A stretch of DNA of 64,000 bases from Streptomyces platensis (GCF_008704855.1 NZ_CP023691.1:1798001-1862000); one strand, 5' to 3'; positions 1-9,730 are shown, numbered from the stretch's first letter. Numbers and translations: made by a program. The notes: generated by a model not told the origin, from the sequence alone.

Positions 1-966
1 CGCCCCGTCGGTGTGCAGAAACAGCCCCTCCCCGGGCCGCAGCTGCCCACAGCACACCGCCGGCAGCTCGGCCGGCAGCGGGAACAGGCCCAGCGGCGGC
101 ATCGGATCGGCCGGGGCGACCGGCGCGACCGCCTTGCGGGCGATGCGATAGGGCCACGGATGCCCGCAGTTGAGGGCCGTGACGGACCCGTCCGGGGCCA
201 CCTCCACGAGCAGCAGCGTCACGAACTCCTCGGCGAGCGGACCGCTCGGCTCCCCGTCGGCCACCCGCCGTCCGGGGCGCGCCCGCTCCCACAGATGCCG
301 CTGGTGCGAGCGCTCCAACCGGCGCAGCACATCCCCCAGTTCGGGCTCGTCGTGCGCCACTTCACGGAAGCTGCCGAGCATCGCCGCGACCGTGCCCATG
401 GCGTCCAGCCCGTGCCCGCGTACGTCCCCGATCACCGCCCGGACCCCGTGCCGGGTCCCCACGACCTCGTACAGATCCCCGCCGACCACGGCCCCCTCGC
501 TCGCGGAGAGATGGTCGGCCGCCAGCAGCACCCCGTCGATCCGCCGCGGTAACGGCCGCAGCAGCACCCGCTGGGCGGTGGCGGCGACCTCCCGGGTCCG
601 CTCCAGCTCCCGTACGAGCCGCAGCCGCCGCCCTGCGGTCAGATAGCTGGCACCGATCACCGCGAGCACCGCACCACAGGTCATCAGCCGGCTGCCCCAC
701 CCGGCCCCGGGCTCCACCTCGCCGAACGGCAGCAGCGCGAGCAGCGCGCACAGCCCCCCGAGCAGCACGCACTGGCGGCGGCCGGTGCCCGCGCAGGCGA
801 TGGCCGGTGCGGCGGCGAGGAGTTGCAGCAGCCGGCCGCTGGTCGGGTGGCTCAGCTCCCACGCCACCACGCCGAGGACCCAGAGGCCGGGCAGGACGAA
901 GACGAAGGCGCGCCGGGCGCTTGCCGCCCCGGCGCGTGCGCCACGCCTTGCCCGGTGTCGGATCAT
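1..966 (-). CDS. PP2C/SpoIIE-type serine phosphatase with N-terminal membrane segments (C-terminus cut by window edge)
   Basis: The 322 visible codons are open to the window edge, so the C-terminus is missing. Two or three hydrophobic stretches lie in residues 20-100, followed by a linker containing RLVRELERTREVAATAQ, typical of actinobacterial membrane-anchored SpoIIE phosphatases. The phosphatase domain shows VVGGDLYEV and GDVRGHGLDAM, which carry metal-binding Asp residues of the PP2C fold, and later LNCGHPWPYR. Such proteins usually dephosphorylate anti-anti-sigma factors. No sensor domain is visible apart from the membrane part. The ATG at 966 is preferred because AGGGGG lies 9 nt upstream. 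An in-frame ATG at 1002 is an alternative. The substrate cannot be inferred. Confidence 0.85.
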   Translation of the reverse strand, partial: MIRHRARRGARAGAASARRAFVFVLPGLWVLGVVAWELSHPTSGRLLQLLAAAPAIACAGTGRRQCVLLGGLCALLALLPFGEVEPGAGWGSRLMTCGAVLAVIGASYLTAGRRLRLVRELERTREVAATAQRVLLRPLPRRIDGVLLAADHLSASEGAVVGGDLYEVVGTRHGVRAVIGDVRGHGLDAMGTVAAMLGSFREVAHDEPELGDVLRRLERSHQRHLWERARPGRRVADGEPSGPLAEEFVTLLLVEVAPDGSVTALNCGHPWPYRIARKAVAPVAPADPMPPLGLFPLPAELPAVCCGQLRPGEGLFLHTDGA

Positions 967-1146
967 GCCGAGGGTCCCCCTAGGGCGGGTCGTTCGGATC
1001 ATGGCGGGCTCGCGGGGTCCGGCACGCACGCTCGCCGGTGGTCCCCCAGGTTCTGAGCGGGTCGGTCCGGCCCGCTGCCGCGGTCGCACGGGCCCGGCCG
1101 ACCCGGTCGATTCTCGCGACGTTCCGTGTCCATCCGACGACGATAC

Positions 1147-1178
1147 GTACATCATCACCCGATGGAGTGATGGTGTAC
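1147..1178. promoter_or_regulatory. Inverted repeat, candidate operator upstream of the phosphatase gene
   Basis: GTACATCATCAC at 1147-1158 faces GTGATGGTGTAC at 1167-1178. The arms are 12 nt with one mismatch and the spacer is 8 nt. The site is unusually AT-rich for the region and lies about 180 bp upstream of the phosphatase start. It fits a dimeric regulator site, but no regulator is assigned. Confidence 0.35.
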
Positions 1179-1265
1179 GGATCCGGTCGTCTCCCGCACA
1201 GCACCGGCCGTCGCACGGCGGCCGTCACGCCCCACCGCCCCCGCGGAACCCGTCTGCCGCACACC

Positions 1266-1313
1266 GAAAAAGGGTGAGGGCGCGGACGGTACCTGCCGTC
1301 CACGCCCTCACCC
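1266..1313 (-). terminator. Intrinsic terminator of pheST
   Basis: An 18-nt left arm beginning GGGTGAGGGCG (1272-1289) pairs with 1296-1313 with one mismatch across a short loop. On the minus strand the hairpin is followed by CTTTTTC (1266-1272), a good T-tract, 35 bp beyond the pheT stop codon. Confidence 0.75.
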
Positions 1314-1348
1314 CGATGCGCACGCCGTCGCGGCGCCGCGGGCCGCGC

Positions 1349-3874
1349 TCAGCCGCGCAGCACCGCTCCCGTCCGCTCCACGGCCGCCGCGACCGCCGCG
1401 TCACGGGCCGCCGAGGCCTCCTCGGCGGTCAGCGTCCGGTCGGCGGCGCGGAAGCGCAGCGCGTACGCCAGCGACTTCTTGCCCGCGCCGATCTGCTCGC
1501 CGGTGAAGACGTCGAACAGCCGCAGCGACTCCAGCAGTTCACCCGCACCGTCGCGCAGCGCGCCCTCGACCTCCGCCGTCGGGACACCGGCGTCGACCAC
1601 GAGGGCGACGTCCTGGGTCGCGACCGGGAAGGCCGAGATCTTCGGGGCGCGCAGCGGGCCGGTGCCGGCCTGCTCCAGGCGGTCCAGGTCGATCTCCATC
1701 GCGCAGGTGCGCTCCGGCAGGGCCAGCGTCTTGATGACGCGGGGGTGCAGCTCACCGGCGTTGCCGACGAGGATCTCCTCGCCGTCGGCGACGGCGAGCA
1801 GCGCCGCACAGCGGCCCGGGTGGAACGGGGCGTGCTGGTCCTGGCGGACGATCAGCTCCACACCCGCCTCCCGTGCGACCGTACGGCCCGCCTCGATGGC
1901 GTCCGCCCAGATCGCGGGGCGTGCCGAGCCCCACCAGCCGTCCTGCTCACGGCCCCCGGCGAGCACCACGGCGGCGCGCCGCGGCTGCTGCGGGAGGGAG
2001 GCGTCCAGCGAGGCGATCTCGTCGTCGGTCGGCCGGCGGTCGACGACCAGCCGACTGGCCGGCTTCTCGTCGCCGGTCGCCCGGAAGACCGGTCCGGTCT
2101 CGAAGAGCGCCAGATCGTGGGTGCCCCGGCCGTAGTTGCGGCGCAGCGCGTTCAGCAGGCCCGGGATCAGCGTCGTACGGAGGTCGGGCTCCTCGTCCGA
2201 GAGCGGGTTGACGAGGGTGACCGCCGCACGGCGCGGGTCGTCCGCCTCGATGCCGAGCTGGTCGAGCACGTGCGAGCCGGTGAACGGGTAGTTCAGCGCC
2301 TCGACATAGCCCGCGCCGGCCAGTGCCCGGCCGACCCGGCGGTACAGCCGCTGACGCTCGGTCAGCCCCCGGCCGGCGGGCGGCTTCGGGAGGGTGGAGG
2401 GCAGGTTCTCGTAGCCCTCCAGCCGGATGACCTCTTCGGCCAGGTCGTTGGGCTCGCTGAGGTCCGGCCGCCAGGACGGCACGGTCACGACCAGCTCGTC
2501 CTGCCCGTAGACGTCGCAGCCGACCTGCTGGAGGCGGCGGACGACGGTCTCCCGGCCGTAGTCGACACCGGCGACCTTGTCCGGGTGGCGGGCGGAGAGG
2601 CTGATGGTGCGCGGCCCGCGAGGCGTGACGACCTCGGTGACGCCCTCGCCGGCGGTACCGCCCGCGAGCAGCACCAGCAGATCGACGGTGCGCTGCGCCG
2701 CGGCGGACGCGGCCTCCGGGTCCACCCCGCGCTCGAAGCGCTTGGCGGCCTCCGAGGACAGCTTGTGCCGGCGGGCCGTACGGGCGATGGACAGCGCGTC
2801 GAAGTGCGCGGCCTCGATCACGACATCGGTGGTGCCGCGCACCTCGCCGGTCCCGGCGTCCGCGGCCGGGGCCGCGATCTCGGTGTGGGCGCCGCCCATG
2901 ACGCCCGCGAGGCCGATCGGGCCGCGGTTGTCGGTGATGACCAGGTCCGCGGCGTCCAGCACCCGCTTGGTGCCGTCCAGGGTGGTCAGCTTCTCGCCGG
3001 GGGCCGCCCGGCGGACGCCGATCGGGCCGTCCACGCTGGTGCGGTCGTAGGCGTGCAGCGGCTGGCCGAGCTCCAGCATCACGTAGTTGGTGATGTCGAC
3101 GGCCAGCGAGACCGGACGCATCCCGGCCTTCTGGAGGCGGCGCTGCATCCACAGCGGCGTACGCGCCTCGGGCTCCAGGCCGCTGACCGTACGGGCGGTG
3201 AAGCGGTCGCAGCCCATCGGGTCGGAGACCTGGACGGGGTAACCGCCGGTGTTCGGCGGCGGCACGTCCAGCAGCGCCGGGTCGCGCAGCGGCAGGCCGT
3301 ACGCGGTGGCGGTCTCGCGGGCGACGCCGCGCATCGACAGGCAGTAGCCGCGGTCCGGGGTGACGGCGATGTCCAGCACCTCGTCGACGAGCTCCAGCAG
3401 CTCGATGGCGTCGGTGCCGACCTCGTACTCCGGCGGCAGCACGATGATGCCGTGCGTACCGTCGTCGCCCATGCCCAGCTCGTCGCCGGAGCAGATCATG
3501 CCGTGCGAGGTCTTGCCGTACGTCTTGCGCGCGGCGATCTTGAAGTCGCCGGGCAGCACGGCGCCGGGGAGGACGACCACGACCTTGTCGCCGACGGAGA
3601 AGTTCCGCGCGCCGCAGACGATTTCCTGCGGCTCGCCGGTGCCGTTGGCCTGGCCGACGTCCACCGTGCAGAAGCGGATCGGCTTCTTGAAGCCCTCCAG
3701 CTCCTCGATGGTCAGCACCTGGCCGACGACGAGCGGGCCCTTGAGCCCGTCGCCGAGGCGCTCGACGGTCTCGACCTCCAGGCCGACCGCGATGAGCTTT
3801 TCCTGTACGTCACGACCGGTTGCCGTGGCCGGCAGGTCGACGTACTCCCGCAGCCAAGAAAGCGGGACCCGCAT
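1349..3874 (-). CDS. pheT: Phenylalanyl-tRNA synthetase beta subunit
   Basis: At 841 aa this is the usual size of bacterial PheT. The order is: N-terminal helix, EMAP/OB tRNA-binding domain (about residues 40-155, with [19 protein letters not shown]), the B3/4 editing domain, the B5 domain (around 420-490), the catalytic-like core, and the C-terminal ferredoxin-fold anticodon-binding domain ([19 protein letters not shown]). With PheS it forms the alpha2beta2 enzyme that charges tRNA-Phe and edits Tyr-tRNA-Phe in the cytoplasm. The ATG overlaps the pheS TGA by one base (TGATG), so translation is coupled. A terminator follows the stop. Confidence 0.98.
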   Translation of the reverse strand: MRVPLSWLREYVDLPATATGRDVQEKLIAVGLEVETVERLGDGLKGPLVVGQVLTIEELEGFKKPIRFCTVDVGQANGTGEPQEIVCGARNFSVGDKVVVVLPGAVLPGDFKIAARKTYGKTSHGMICSGDELGMGDDGTHGIIVLPPEYEVGTDAIELLELVDEVLDIAVTPDRGYCLSMRGVARETATAYGLPLRDPALLDVPPPNTGGYPVQVSDPMGCDRFTARTVSGLEPEARTPLWMQRRLQKAGMRPVSLAVDITNYVMLELGQPLHAYDRTSVDGPIGVRRAAPGEKLTTLDGTKRVLDAADLVITDNRGPIGLAGVMGGAHTEIAAPAADAGTGEVRGTTDVVIEAAHFDALSIARTARRHKLSSEAAKRFERGVDPEAASAAAQRTVDLLVLLAGGTAGEGVTEVVTPRGPRTISLSARHPDKVAGVDYGRETVVRRLQQVGCDVYGQDELVVTVPSWRPDLSEPNDLAEEVIRLEGYENLPSTLPKPPAGRGLTERQRLYRRVGRALAGAGYVEALNYPFTGSHVLDQLGIEADDPRRAAVTLVNPLSDEEPDLRTTLIPGLLNALRRNYGRGTHDLALFETGPVFRATGDEKPASRLVVDRRPTDDEIASLDASLPQQPRRAAVVLAGGREQDGWWGSARPAIWADAIEAGRTVAREAGVELIVRQDQHAPFHPGRCAALLAVADGEEILVGNAGELHPRVIKTLALPERTCAMEIDLDRLEQAGTGPLRAPKISAFPVATQDVALVVDAGVPTAEVEGALRDGAGELLESLRLFDVFTGEQIGAGKKSLAYALRFRAADRTLTAEEASAARDAAVAAAVERTGAVLRG

Positions 3875-4998
3875 CAGATCTCCATCCCGAACGGCCGGGT
3901 GAACCGGACGTCGCCTTCGAACATGTCACGCATGTCTTCCACGTTGTGCCGGAACATCAGCATCCGGTCGATGCCGAACCCGAAGGCGAAGCCGCTGTAC
4001 TTCTCGGGGTCGACGCCGCAGGCGATGAGCACCTTGGGGTTGACCATGCCGCAGCCGCCGAGCTCGATCCAGCCCTCGCTGGAGCACGTACGGCAGGGCC
4101 GGTCGGGGTTCCCCACGGACTCGCCACGGCAGACGTAGCAGACCATGTCCATCTCGGCGGACGGCTCGGTGAACGGGAAGTAGTTCGGCCGCAGCCGGGT
4201 CTTCATGTCCGGACCGAAGAGCGCCCGGACCATGTGGTCGAGCGTGCCCTTGAGGTCCGCCATGGTCAGACCCTCGTCGACGGCGAGCAGCTCGATCTGG
4301 TGGAAGACCGGGGAGTGCGTGGCGTCCAGCTCGTCGGTGCGGTAGACCCGCCCCGGGCAGACGACGTACACGGGCGGCTCGCGGTCGACGAGCGTACGGG
4401 CCTGCACCGGCGAGGTGTGGGTGCGCAGCACGACGCCGCTCTCATCGCCCTCGGTCCCGTTGCCCTGGACGAAGAAGGTGTCCTGCATCTGGCGCGCCGG
4501 GTGGTCGGGCACGAAGTTCAGGGCGTCGAAGTTGAACCACTCCGCCTCGACCTCGGGGCCCTCGGCGACCTCGTAGCCCATGGCCACGAAGACGTCCGCG
4601 ACCCGCTCCATGAAGGTGGTCAGCGGGTGCCGGGCGCCGGCCGGGGTGCGGTCGTAGGGCAGCGTGACATCCACTGCCTCCTCGACCAGCACGCGGGCGT
4701 CGCGCTCCGCCTCCAGCTCCTCCTGGCGGGCCTTGAGCGCCTGGTTCACCCGGCCGCGGGCCTGGCCGACGCGCTTGCCGGCCTCCGCCTTGGCCTGCGG
4801 GGGCAGGGCGCCGATCTCGCGGTTGGCGAGAGCGAGCGGCGAGGTGGCACCGGTGTGCGCGATCTTCGCCTGGGCGAGCGCATCGAGGTCGCCCGCGGCG
4901 GCGATGGCGGCCAGCGCCTCGTCCAGCCGGGCGGCGATCTCTTCCGGTTTCAGGGCTTCGACCTCGACAGGGTCGTACGACTTATTGGGTGCGGACAT
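3874..4998 (-). CDS. pheS: Phenylalanyl-tRNA synthetase alpha subunit
   Basis: A 374-aa class II synthetase catalytic subunit that activates phenylalanine with ATP. The N-terminal coiled coil (about 1-90) precedes the catalytic core with [12 protein letters not shown] (motif 2 region), a Cys-rich insert CRGESVGNP and CRTCSSEGW, and motif 3 [17 protein letters not shown] chose the ATG at 4998, where the protein begins [16 protein letters not shown], typical of actinobacterial PheS. An in-frame ATG at 5061 would add 21 poorly conserved residues. GGGAAGAG just upstream is the likely ribosome binding site. A TTGACC hexamer at 5126-5121 could be a -35 element, but no convincing -10 follows. Confidence 0.98.
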   Translation of the reverse strand: MSAPNKSYDPVEVEALKPEEIAARLDEALAAIAAAGDLDALAQAKIAHTGATSPLALANREIGALPPQAKAEAGKRVGQARGRVNQALKARQEELEAERDARVLVEEAVDVTLPYDRTPAGARHPLTTFMERVADVFVAMGYEVAEGPEVEAEWFNFDALNFVPDHPARQMQDTFFVQGNGTEGDESGVVLRTHTSPVQARTLVDREPPVYVVCPGRVYRTDELDATHSPVFHQIELLAVDEGLTMADLKGTLDHMVRALFGPDMKTRLRPNYFPFTEPSAEMDMVCYVCRGESVGNPDRPCRTCSSEGWIELGGCGMVNPKVLIACGVDPEKYSGFAFGFGIDRMLMFRHNVEDMRDMFEGDVRFTRPFGMEI

Positions 4999-5190
4999 CT
5001 CTTCCCGTGCTTCCGGTGGACTGGCTTGGCTTGGCTCGCTTCGCCTCGGCTCCTCGATCACAAAGGTCGGATGCCGAGCCCGCGCTGTGCCCGCGATGCC
5101 TGTGCGCCAAAGGTGCCAAAGGTCAAGTCTAAGGGGGACGGGCCACGCGGCCGGTCCGCGCCCCCGCGCGGGGCGCCCGCCGCTTCCGCT

Positions 5191-6351
5191 TCAGGCCAGA
5201 AAGGCCGGGGTCGCGACGGGCAGGCTGAATCGGAACTGCGCGCCGCCGGCCGGGGCACGGCCGACCGTGATCGTCCCGCCGTGCGCCTCGACGATGCCCT
5301 TGACGATGTAGAGGCCCAGGCCGGTGCCGCCGCGCTTGCTGCCCCGCCAGAAGCGGGTGAACACGCGGCTCATCGATTCCTCCGGGATGCCGGGGCCCTC
5401 GTCGCTCACGGTGACGCTCGTCCCCTCCGTGCTGGTCTCGTCCGATACCGGTCCGACCTCGATGGTGACCGTTCCCTCGCCGTGGCGCACCGCATTTTCC
5501 AGCAGGTTGCCCAGCACCTGGTCCACTTTGTCCGGGTCCGCCCACAGATCGGGCAGCGGTTCCAGCATCCGGATGAGGAAGCGGTCCGGGCGCTGGCCGG
5601 CGGTGGTCTGCGCCTGGACGTGCCGGCGGACCGCGGCGCTCATGTCGACGCGCTGGCGGCGCACCTCCAGCCGCCCGGAGTCGATCCGGGAGATGTCCAG
5701 CAGCTCGGCGATCAGCCGGGTGACGCGGTTGGCGTCGGCGTCCACCGTCTCCAGCATCAGCCGCTTCTGGTCGTCGGTGAAGCGTTCCCACTTCTGGAGG
5801 AGGGTGGCGGTGAAGCCCTTGACGGAGGTCAGCGGCGAGCGCAGTTCATGGGCGACGGTGGCGATCAGCTCGGCGTGGCTGAGCTCCGTACGCCGCCGGG
5901 CCTCGGTCCCGCGCAAGGCGATCACCAGCCGCTGGACGGGCCCGGTCGGGCGGCTGCGGACATAGCGGGCGGAGACCAGCACCTCACGGCCCCCGAGCAG
6001 CAGATTGCGCTCGGGCTGGCCGCGGCGGATGGCGAGCCCGCCGTAGGGGTCGGTGAGCCGCCACCAGCGGCGGCCCTCGATGTCCTGGAGCGGCAGGGCC
6101 TGTTCGAGGGGGCGGCCGACGGCGTCCTCGGGGGCGATGTCGGTGATCCTGGCCGCGGCGGCGTTGAAGCAGATCACCCGGCCGGTCTCGTCCGCGACGA
6201 CCAGGCCGTCGGGCAGATCGTCGGGGTCCAGTCCGAGACCGGTCCCCAGGGTCGCCGGCTCTCCGGCCGGAGCGGGCGGCTGACCGCCCACGAGCCCCTC
6301 GGACCGGCGGCCGTCAGCGGTGACTGTGATGCCGGAAGTCCTCACACTCAT
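5191..6351 (-). CDS. PAS-domain sensor histidine kinase
   Basis: The 386-aa protein has a PAS domain (about 40-125: LPDGLVVADETGRVICFN), a HisKA domain with the phospho-acceptor His168 in VAHELRSPLTSVKGF, and a HATPase_c domain with an N box (NLLENAVRHGEG), G1 (DEGPGIPEE) and G2 (GTGLGLYIVKGIVEAHGG). No membrane segment is visible, so it is probably cytoplasmic. No response regulator gene is adjacent, so it is an orphan kinase within this window. The ATG at 6351 (MSVRTSG) is preferred; an upstream ATG at 6402 is in frame. The gene lies between pheS and a TrmH-family gene, all on one strand. The signal is unknown. Confidence 0.92.
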   Translation of the reverse strand: MSVRTSGITVTADGRRSEGLVGGQPPAPAGEPATLGTGLGLDPDDLPDGLVVADETGRVICFNAAAARITDIAPEDAVGRPLEQALPLQDIEGRRWWRLTDPYGGLAIRRGQPERNLLLGGREVLVSARYVRSRPTGPVQRLVIALRGTEARRRTELSHAELIATVAHELRSPLTSVKGFTATLLQKWERFTDDQKRLMLETVDADANRVTRLIAELLDISRIDSGRLEVRRQRVDMSAAVRRHVQAQTTAGQRPDRFLIRMLEPLPDLWADPDKVDQVLGNLLENAVRHGEGTVTIEVGPVSDETSTEGTSVTVSDEGPGIPEESMSRVFTRFWRGSKRGGTGLGLYIVKGIVEAHGGTITVGRAPAGGAQFRFSLPVATPAFLA

Positions 6352-6434
6352 CCCCGTTACCCCCTTCCGGGCCCCCGAGCACGCAAGACTACTAGCTCGC
6401 ACCGGAAGTGCCCCGAAGATCGGGGGGACACCCC

Positions 6435-7289
6435 TCAGGCGGGTGACACCGCGCGGCAGCCGCCGGGGCTGCGCTGGGCGCGGGCGGAGGCGTAGAGGCA
6501 GACCGCGGCGGCCGTCGCGAGGTTGAGGCTCTCGGCCTTGCCGTGGATCGGGACGCGTACGACGGCGTCCGCCAGCGCCCGGGTCTCCTCCGGCAGTCCC
6601 CAGGCCTCGTTGCCGAAGACCCAGGCGGTGGGCCCGCCCATGGAGCCGGTGTCCAGTTCGGCGTCGAGGTCGCGGTCGCCCGCGCCGTCGGCGGCGAGGA
6701 TCCGTACCCCGGCCGACCGCAGTCCGCTCACCACCCGCTCGACCGGGACACCCACGGCAACCGGCAGGTGGAAGAGCGAACCGACCGAGGCCCGTACGGA
6801 CTTGGGGTTGTACAGGTCCACGGAGGCGTCGGTCAGCACGACCGCGTCGGCGCCCGCGGCGTCCGCGCAGCGCAGCACCGTGCCGGCGTTGCCGGGGTCA
6901 CGGACGTTGGCGAGCACCGCGACCAGCTGCGGGCGGGCGGCGAGGATCTCCTCGAAGGGCGAGTCGAGGAACTCGCAGACGCCGAGCAGCCCCTGCGGGG
7001 TGACGGTCTGGGAGATGTCGGCGACGGTCTTGTCGTCGGCGTGGTGGACCCGCACCCCGGCCGCGTGGGCCGCCTCGATGATCTCGGTGTGCCGCTCGGC
7101 GGCCTCGACGGTGGCGAACAGCTCGATGAGCGTGGGCGTACCGCCGGTGCGGTGCGCGATGGCCTCCCGTACGGCCTGCGGGCCCTCGGCGATGAACCGG
7201 CGCTCCTTGCCGCGGAAGGCGCGGCGGGCCAGCCGCCGGGCGGCGGTGACACGCGGGGAACGCGGGGAGATCAGCTCGGGGGTGCCCAT
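6435..7289 (-). CDS. TrmH/SpoU-family RNA 2'-O-ribose methyltransferase
   Basis: The 284-aa SPOUT methyltransferase has an N-terminal substrate-binding domain (RRAFRGKERRFIAEGPQAVREA, about 20-80) and the catalytic knot. Motif 1 is ANVRDPGNAGTVLRCADA, motif 2 VFGNEAWGLPEE, and motif 3 IHGKAESLNLATAAAVCLY. Relatives methylate 23S rRNA; the thiostrepton-resistance enzyme is a distant member. The exact nucleotide target cannot be read from sequence. It lies downstream of rplT on the same strand, separated by a terminator, which fits a ribosome-maturation role. Confidence 0.92.
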   Translation of the reverse strand: MGTPELISPRSPRVTAARRLARRAFRGKERRFIAEGPQAVREAIAHRTGGTPTLIELFATVEAAERHTEIIEAAHAAGVRVHHADDKTVADISQTVTPQGLLGVCEFLDSPFEEILAARPQLVAVLANVRDPGNAGTVLRCADAAGADAVVLTDASVDLYNPKSVRASVGSLFHLPVAVGVPVERVVSGLRSAGVRILAADGAGDRDLDAELDTGSMGGPTAWVFGNEAWGLPEETRALADAVVRVPIHGKAESLNLATAAAVCLYASARAQRSPGGCRAVSPA

Positions 7290-7360
7290 GGGCGGCGGCT
7301 CGCTTCTGTTGTTCGGTGCGTGGGGGCCCCGGTCCGTGCGCGGGGACCGGGCCGGTCCGG

Positions 7361-7397
7361 AAAAGCGGCGGACCCGCAGGCCGGGGCCTGCGGGTCC
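7361..7397 (-). terminator. Intrinsic terminator after rplT
   Basis: GGACCCGCAGGC (7370-7381) pairs perfectly with GCCTGCGGGTCC (7386-7397) around a four-base loop. On the minus strand it is followed by CGCCGCTTTT (aaaa at 7361-7364). It lies 25 bp after the rplT stop and closes the infC-rpmI-rplT operon. Confidence 0.75.
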
Positions 7398-7421
7398 GTC
7401 ATCACGTCGTCAGGCTGAAGG

Positions 7422-7805
7422 TCAGGCAGCCTTCGGGGCGTTGACGTCGCTCGGAAGCGCCTTCTGCGAGGCCTCGACGAGCGCGGCGAACGCGCTGGCG
7501 TCGTTGACCGCGAGGTCGGCCAGGATCTTGCGGTCCACCTCGATGTTGGCGGCCTTCAGACCCTGGATGAAGCGGTTGTAGGTCATGCCGTTGGCGCGGG
7601 CAGCGGCGTTGATGCGCTGGATCCACAGCTGACGGAAGTCGCCCTTGCGCTTCTTGCGGTCGTTGTAGTTGTAGACGAGGGAGTGGGTGACCTGCTCCTT
7701 CGCCTTGCGGTACAGGCGGGAGCGCTGGCCACGGTAGCCGCTGGCCTGCTCGAGGATCGCCCGGCGCTTCTTGTGGGCGTTGACTGCCCGCTTGACGCGT
7801 GCCAC
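7422..7805 (-). CDS. rplT: Large ribosomal subunit protein bL20
   Basis: The 127-aa protein begins [19 protein letters not shown] and contains [16 protein letters not shown] and [22 protein letters not shown], diagnostic for L20. The basic N-terminal helix binds 23S rRNA early in 50S assembly and the C-terminal globular part is normal in length. It is the last gene of infC-rpmI-rplT, 102 bp after rpmI, with a T-tract hairpin downstream. In other bacteria L20 represses this operon; whether it does here is not shown by the sequence. Confidence 0.99.
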   Translation of the reverse strand: MARVKRAVNAHKKRRAILEQASGYRGQRSRLYRKAKEQVTHSLVYNYNDRKKRKGDFRQLWIQRINAAARANGMTYNRFIQGLKAANIEVDRKILADLAVNDASAFAALVEASQKALPSDVNAPKAA

Positions 7806-7907
7806 TAGTTAACTCCTTGTAGCGGGGCCGTGGTTGTCGTCACAACGGCCCGAATCGATTGGGTCCCGGTCCGAGTCGCGCGCCCCCGGTCAATGGGGCG
7901 CGTCGGC

Positions 7908-8102
7908 TCACTTGCCGAGAAGCTTCTTGATCTTCGCGGCGTCGCCCGGGGCCATCTCGGCGTTGCCGGAAAGGCGACGCGTCACGCGGGACGACTTGTG
8001 CTCGAGCAGGTGGCGCTTGCCGGCGCGCTCACGCAGCACCTTGCCGGAACCGGTGACCTTGAAGCGCTTGCTGGCACCGCTGTGCGTCTTGTTCTTCGGC
8101 AT
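7908..8102 (-). CDS. rpmI: Large ribosomal subunit protein bL35
   Basis: The 64-aa protein starts [20 protein letters not shown] and contains [13 protein letters not shown], the typical L35 pattern, and it is highly basic. The ATG at 8102 was chosen because the family begins MPKxKTxxGxxKR; an in-frame ATG at 8141 would add 13 unrelated residues. It is the middle gene of the infC operon. Confidence 0.98.
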   Translation of the reverse strand: MPKNKTHSGASKRFKVTGSGKVLRERAGKRHLLEHKSSRVTRRLSGNAEMAPGDAAKIKKLLGK

Positions 8103-8225
8103 GCGCCGTTCTCTCCTCGTCATTGGCGCTCCCGCAGGCACGAACCGGCGAGCGGGAGCGTCATGTATATCGATTGATGTCCGGGGCGGGGCACCCCGGC
8201 GCGAACCGGGGCCGACGCCTCGGGG

Positions 8226-8852
8226 TCACGCCCCGGTGGGCTCCTCGGCGGGCGCCTCGGCGGGCTCCTCGGAAGCTCCACCCTGGCGCTCTGCCTTGCG
8301 GGCGGCCTGCGCCTCACGGGCCTCGGCCATCGCCTCGGTCTTCTTCTTGTGCGGACCGAGGACCATGATCATGTTTCGGCCGTCCTGCTTCGGATTCGAC
8401 TCGATGAAGCCGAGGTCCTCCACGTCGGACGCGAGTCGCTGCAACAGCCGGAAGCCCAGCTCGGGGCGGGACTGCTCGCGACCACGGAACATGATCGTGA
8501 TCTTGACCTTGTCACCCTGCTTGAGGAACCGGACGACGTGACCCTTCTTGGTGTCATAGTCGTGCGGGTCGATCTTCGGCCGGAGCTTCATCTCCTTGAT
8601 GACCGTGTGCGCCTGGTTCTTGCGCGCCTCACGGGCCTTCATGGCCGACTCGTACTTGAACTTGCCGTAGTCCATGAGCTTGCAGACCGGCGGACGGGCG
8701 TTCGCCGCCACCTCGACCAGGTCGAGGTCGTACTCCTGCGCAAGCTCCAGGGCCTTAGCAAGCGGCACAATGCCGACCTGCTCGCCACTGGGACCGACGA
8801 GTCGCACCTCGGGGACGCGAATCCGGTCGTTGATGCGGGGCTCGGCGCTGAT
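8226..8852 (-). CDS. infC: Translation initiation factor IF-3 (ATC start codon)
   Basis: The 208-aa IF-3 has the N-domain ([19 protein letters not shown] through [13 protein letters not shown]) and the C-domain ([30 protein letters not shown]), then an acidic Ala/Glu-rich tail of about 25 residues common in actinobacteria. No ATG, GTG or TTG lies at the proper place. An ATC at 8852-8850 directly precedes AGC GCC GAG and follows a strong AGGAGG (8862-8857) by 4 nt. Rare AUU/AUC starts are known for infC and let IF-3 repress its own translation, because IF-3 discriminates against non-AUG starts. The nearest upstream in-frame TTG lies beyond the ribosome binding site. Confidence 0.95.
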   Translation of the reverse strand: MSAEPRINDRIRVPEVRLVGPSGEQVGIVPLAKALELAQEYDLDLVEVAANARPPVCKLMDYGKFKYESAMKAREARKNQAHTVIKEMKLRPKIDPHDYDTKKGHVVRFLKQGDKVKITIMFRGREQSRPELGFRLLQRLASDVEDLGFIESNPKQDGRNMIMVLGPHKKKTEAMAEAREAQAARKAERQGGASEEPAEAPAEEPTGA

Positions 8853-9254
8853 GGATCCTCCTCGGTAGCACCACGCGACGGCCTGGCGGACTGCCGCGTA
8901 ACGTCTTTTCGGTGTGACCAACCGCGCCGGTACATGAAAAACGCCCCGGACGGGACACAGGCGGGGCTCCACGTGGATCTGGAGCACCGCCGCGAAGTCT
9001 CCGCGGGGCGCAGCCGGACCGTTGACCCGCCAACCGTGAGGTCGGCCGGGTGGGAGATCGGAGCCTCCACTTGTGGGCCGGTCACATGCGTGTCCGGCCG
9101 GTCGGAACACCAGAATACACGAGTCAAGGGGTGGCACCCACTTCTGTGCCGGCGCGGACCTGCCCCTGGACCGGGAGGGCGCTCCCGGACGCGGGGTCCG
9201 GGGGCGCTGCCCATAGGCTGGAGGCGTCCCCTCAGCAGGAAGAAGCCCGAAGAC
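8853..9254. other. Divergent intergenic region and infC leader
   Basis: This 402-base gap separates infC (minus) from the DUF1844 gene (plus). It contains the infC ribosome binding site, a complete intrinsic terminator in the leader (8937-8967) and presumably both promoters. A TTGACT hexamer lies near 9122-9127 on the minus strand, but I found no convincing -10 partner. No credible leader peptide was found between the terminator and infC. Confidence 0.6.
8937..8967 (-). terminator. Intrinsic terminator inside the infC leader (candidate attenuator)
   Basis: GCCCCG (8962-8967 read on the minus strand) pairs with CGGGGC (8943-8948) and further inner bases. TTTTT (aaaaa at 8937-8941) follows immediately in the direction of infC transcription. 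The hairpin lies about 85 nt upstream of the infC start, where B. subtilis carries its L20-controlled attenuator. An alternative antiterminator fold was not worked out. Confidence 0.6.
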
Positions 9255-9635
9255 ATGAGTGACCAGACCCCGCAGCAGCCCGACGCAGCGCACGCGGCGA
9301 ATCCCGACTTCGACGCCATGACCCGTGACATCGCGGAGGTGCCGGCGGTCGAGGTGATCACCACGGTCGCGGTGCATCTGATGAGTTCGGCGGCGGTCAA
9401 CCTCGGGCTCGCCGAGGAGGGCGCGGCGCACAAGGACCTCGACGAGGCGCGCAAGCTCATCCAGGCACTGGCCGGGCTGGTCACCGCCAGCGCCACCGAG
9501 ATCGGCTCGTACCACGCGGCGCCGCTGCGCGACGGTCTGAAGTCGCTCCAGCTGGCGTTCCGCGAGGCGTCGGTCGTGCCGGACGAGCCGGGCCAGGGCC
9601 CCGGGGAGAAGTACACCGGCCCCGTTTACGGCTGA
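9255..9635 (+). CDS. DUF1844 family protein
   Basis: The 126-aa protein has a conserved middle ([18 protein letters not shown] type helix; here [20 protein letters not shown]) followed by [18 protein letters not shown], matching the actinobacterial DUF1844 family that is regularly found divergent from infC. The ATG at 9255 follows the purine-rich AGGAAGAAGC. The protein looks soluble and mostly helical. The function is unknown; association with translation genes is by position only. A strong bidirectional terminator follows. Confidence 0.85.
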   Translation: MSDQTPQQPDAAHAANPDFDAMTRDIAEVPAVEVITTVAVHLMSSAAVNLGLAEEGAAHKDLDEARKLIQALAGLVTASATEIGSYHAAPLRDGLKSLQLAFREASVVPDEPGQGPGEKYTGPVYG

Positions 9636-9663
9636 GCCGGGCGGCGCAGCGCCGCACACACTG

Positions 9664-9712
9664 CGCACACGACGGGCCCCGGCCGGGATGCGGCCGGGGC
9701 CCGTCGTGTGTG
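9664..9712. terminator. Bidirectional hairpin terminator
   Basis: CACACGACGGGCCCCGGCC (9666-9684) pairs perfectly with 9692-9710 around a 7-nt loop. It sits between the convergent DUF1844 and aquaporin genes and has no T-tract, as is common for Streptomyces. Confidence 0.75.
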
Positions 9713-9730
9713 CGGTGTGGTCTCTGTGCC

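Larger units (their letters stand above)
1003..1348. other. Intergenic region between pheT and the phosphatase gene
   Basis: This 346-base gap holds the upstream region of the phosphatase, an imperfect palindrome at 1147-1178 and the pheT terminator near 1271-1313. Small open frames here look like background of high GC and have no plausible ribosome binding site. Confidence 0.6.

Noticed and set aside
785-4138. Very long open frame on the plus strand opposite pheT and pheS
   Set aside because: High third-position GC leaves antisense frames open. The predicted protein is low complexity, and pheT/pheS are certain on the other strand.
5098-5126. Possible pheST promoter (TTGACC at -35)
   Set aside because: No acceptable -10 hexamer at 16-19 bp spacing; not listed as a feature.
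9100-9130. Possible infC promoter (TTGACT and TATTCT)
   Set aside because: The two hexamers are only 4 bp apart, so they cannot belong to one promoter.
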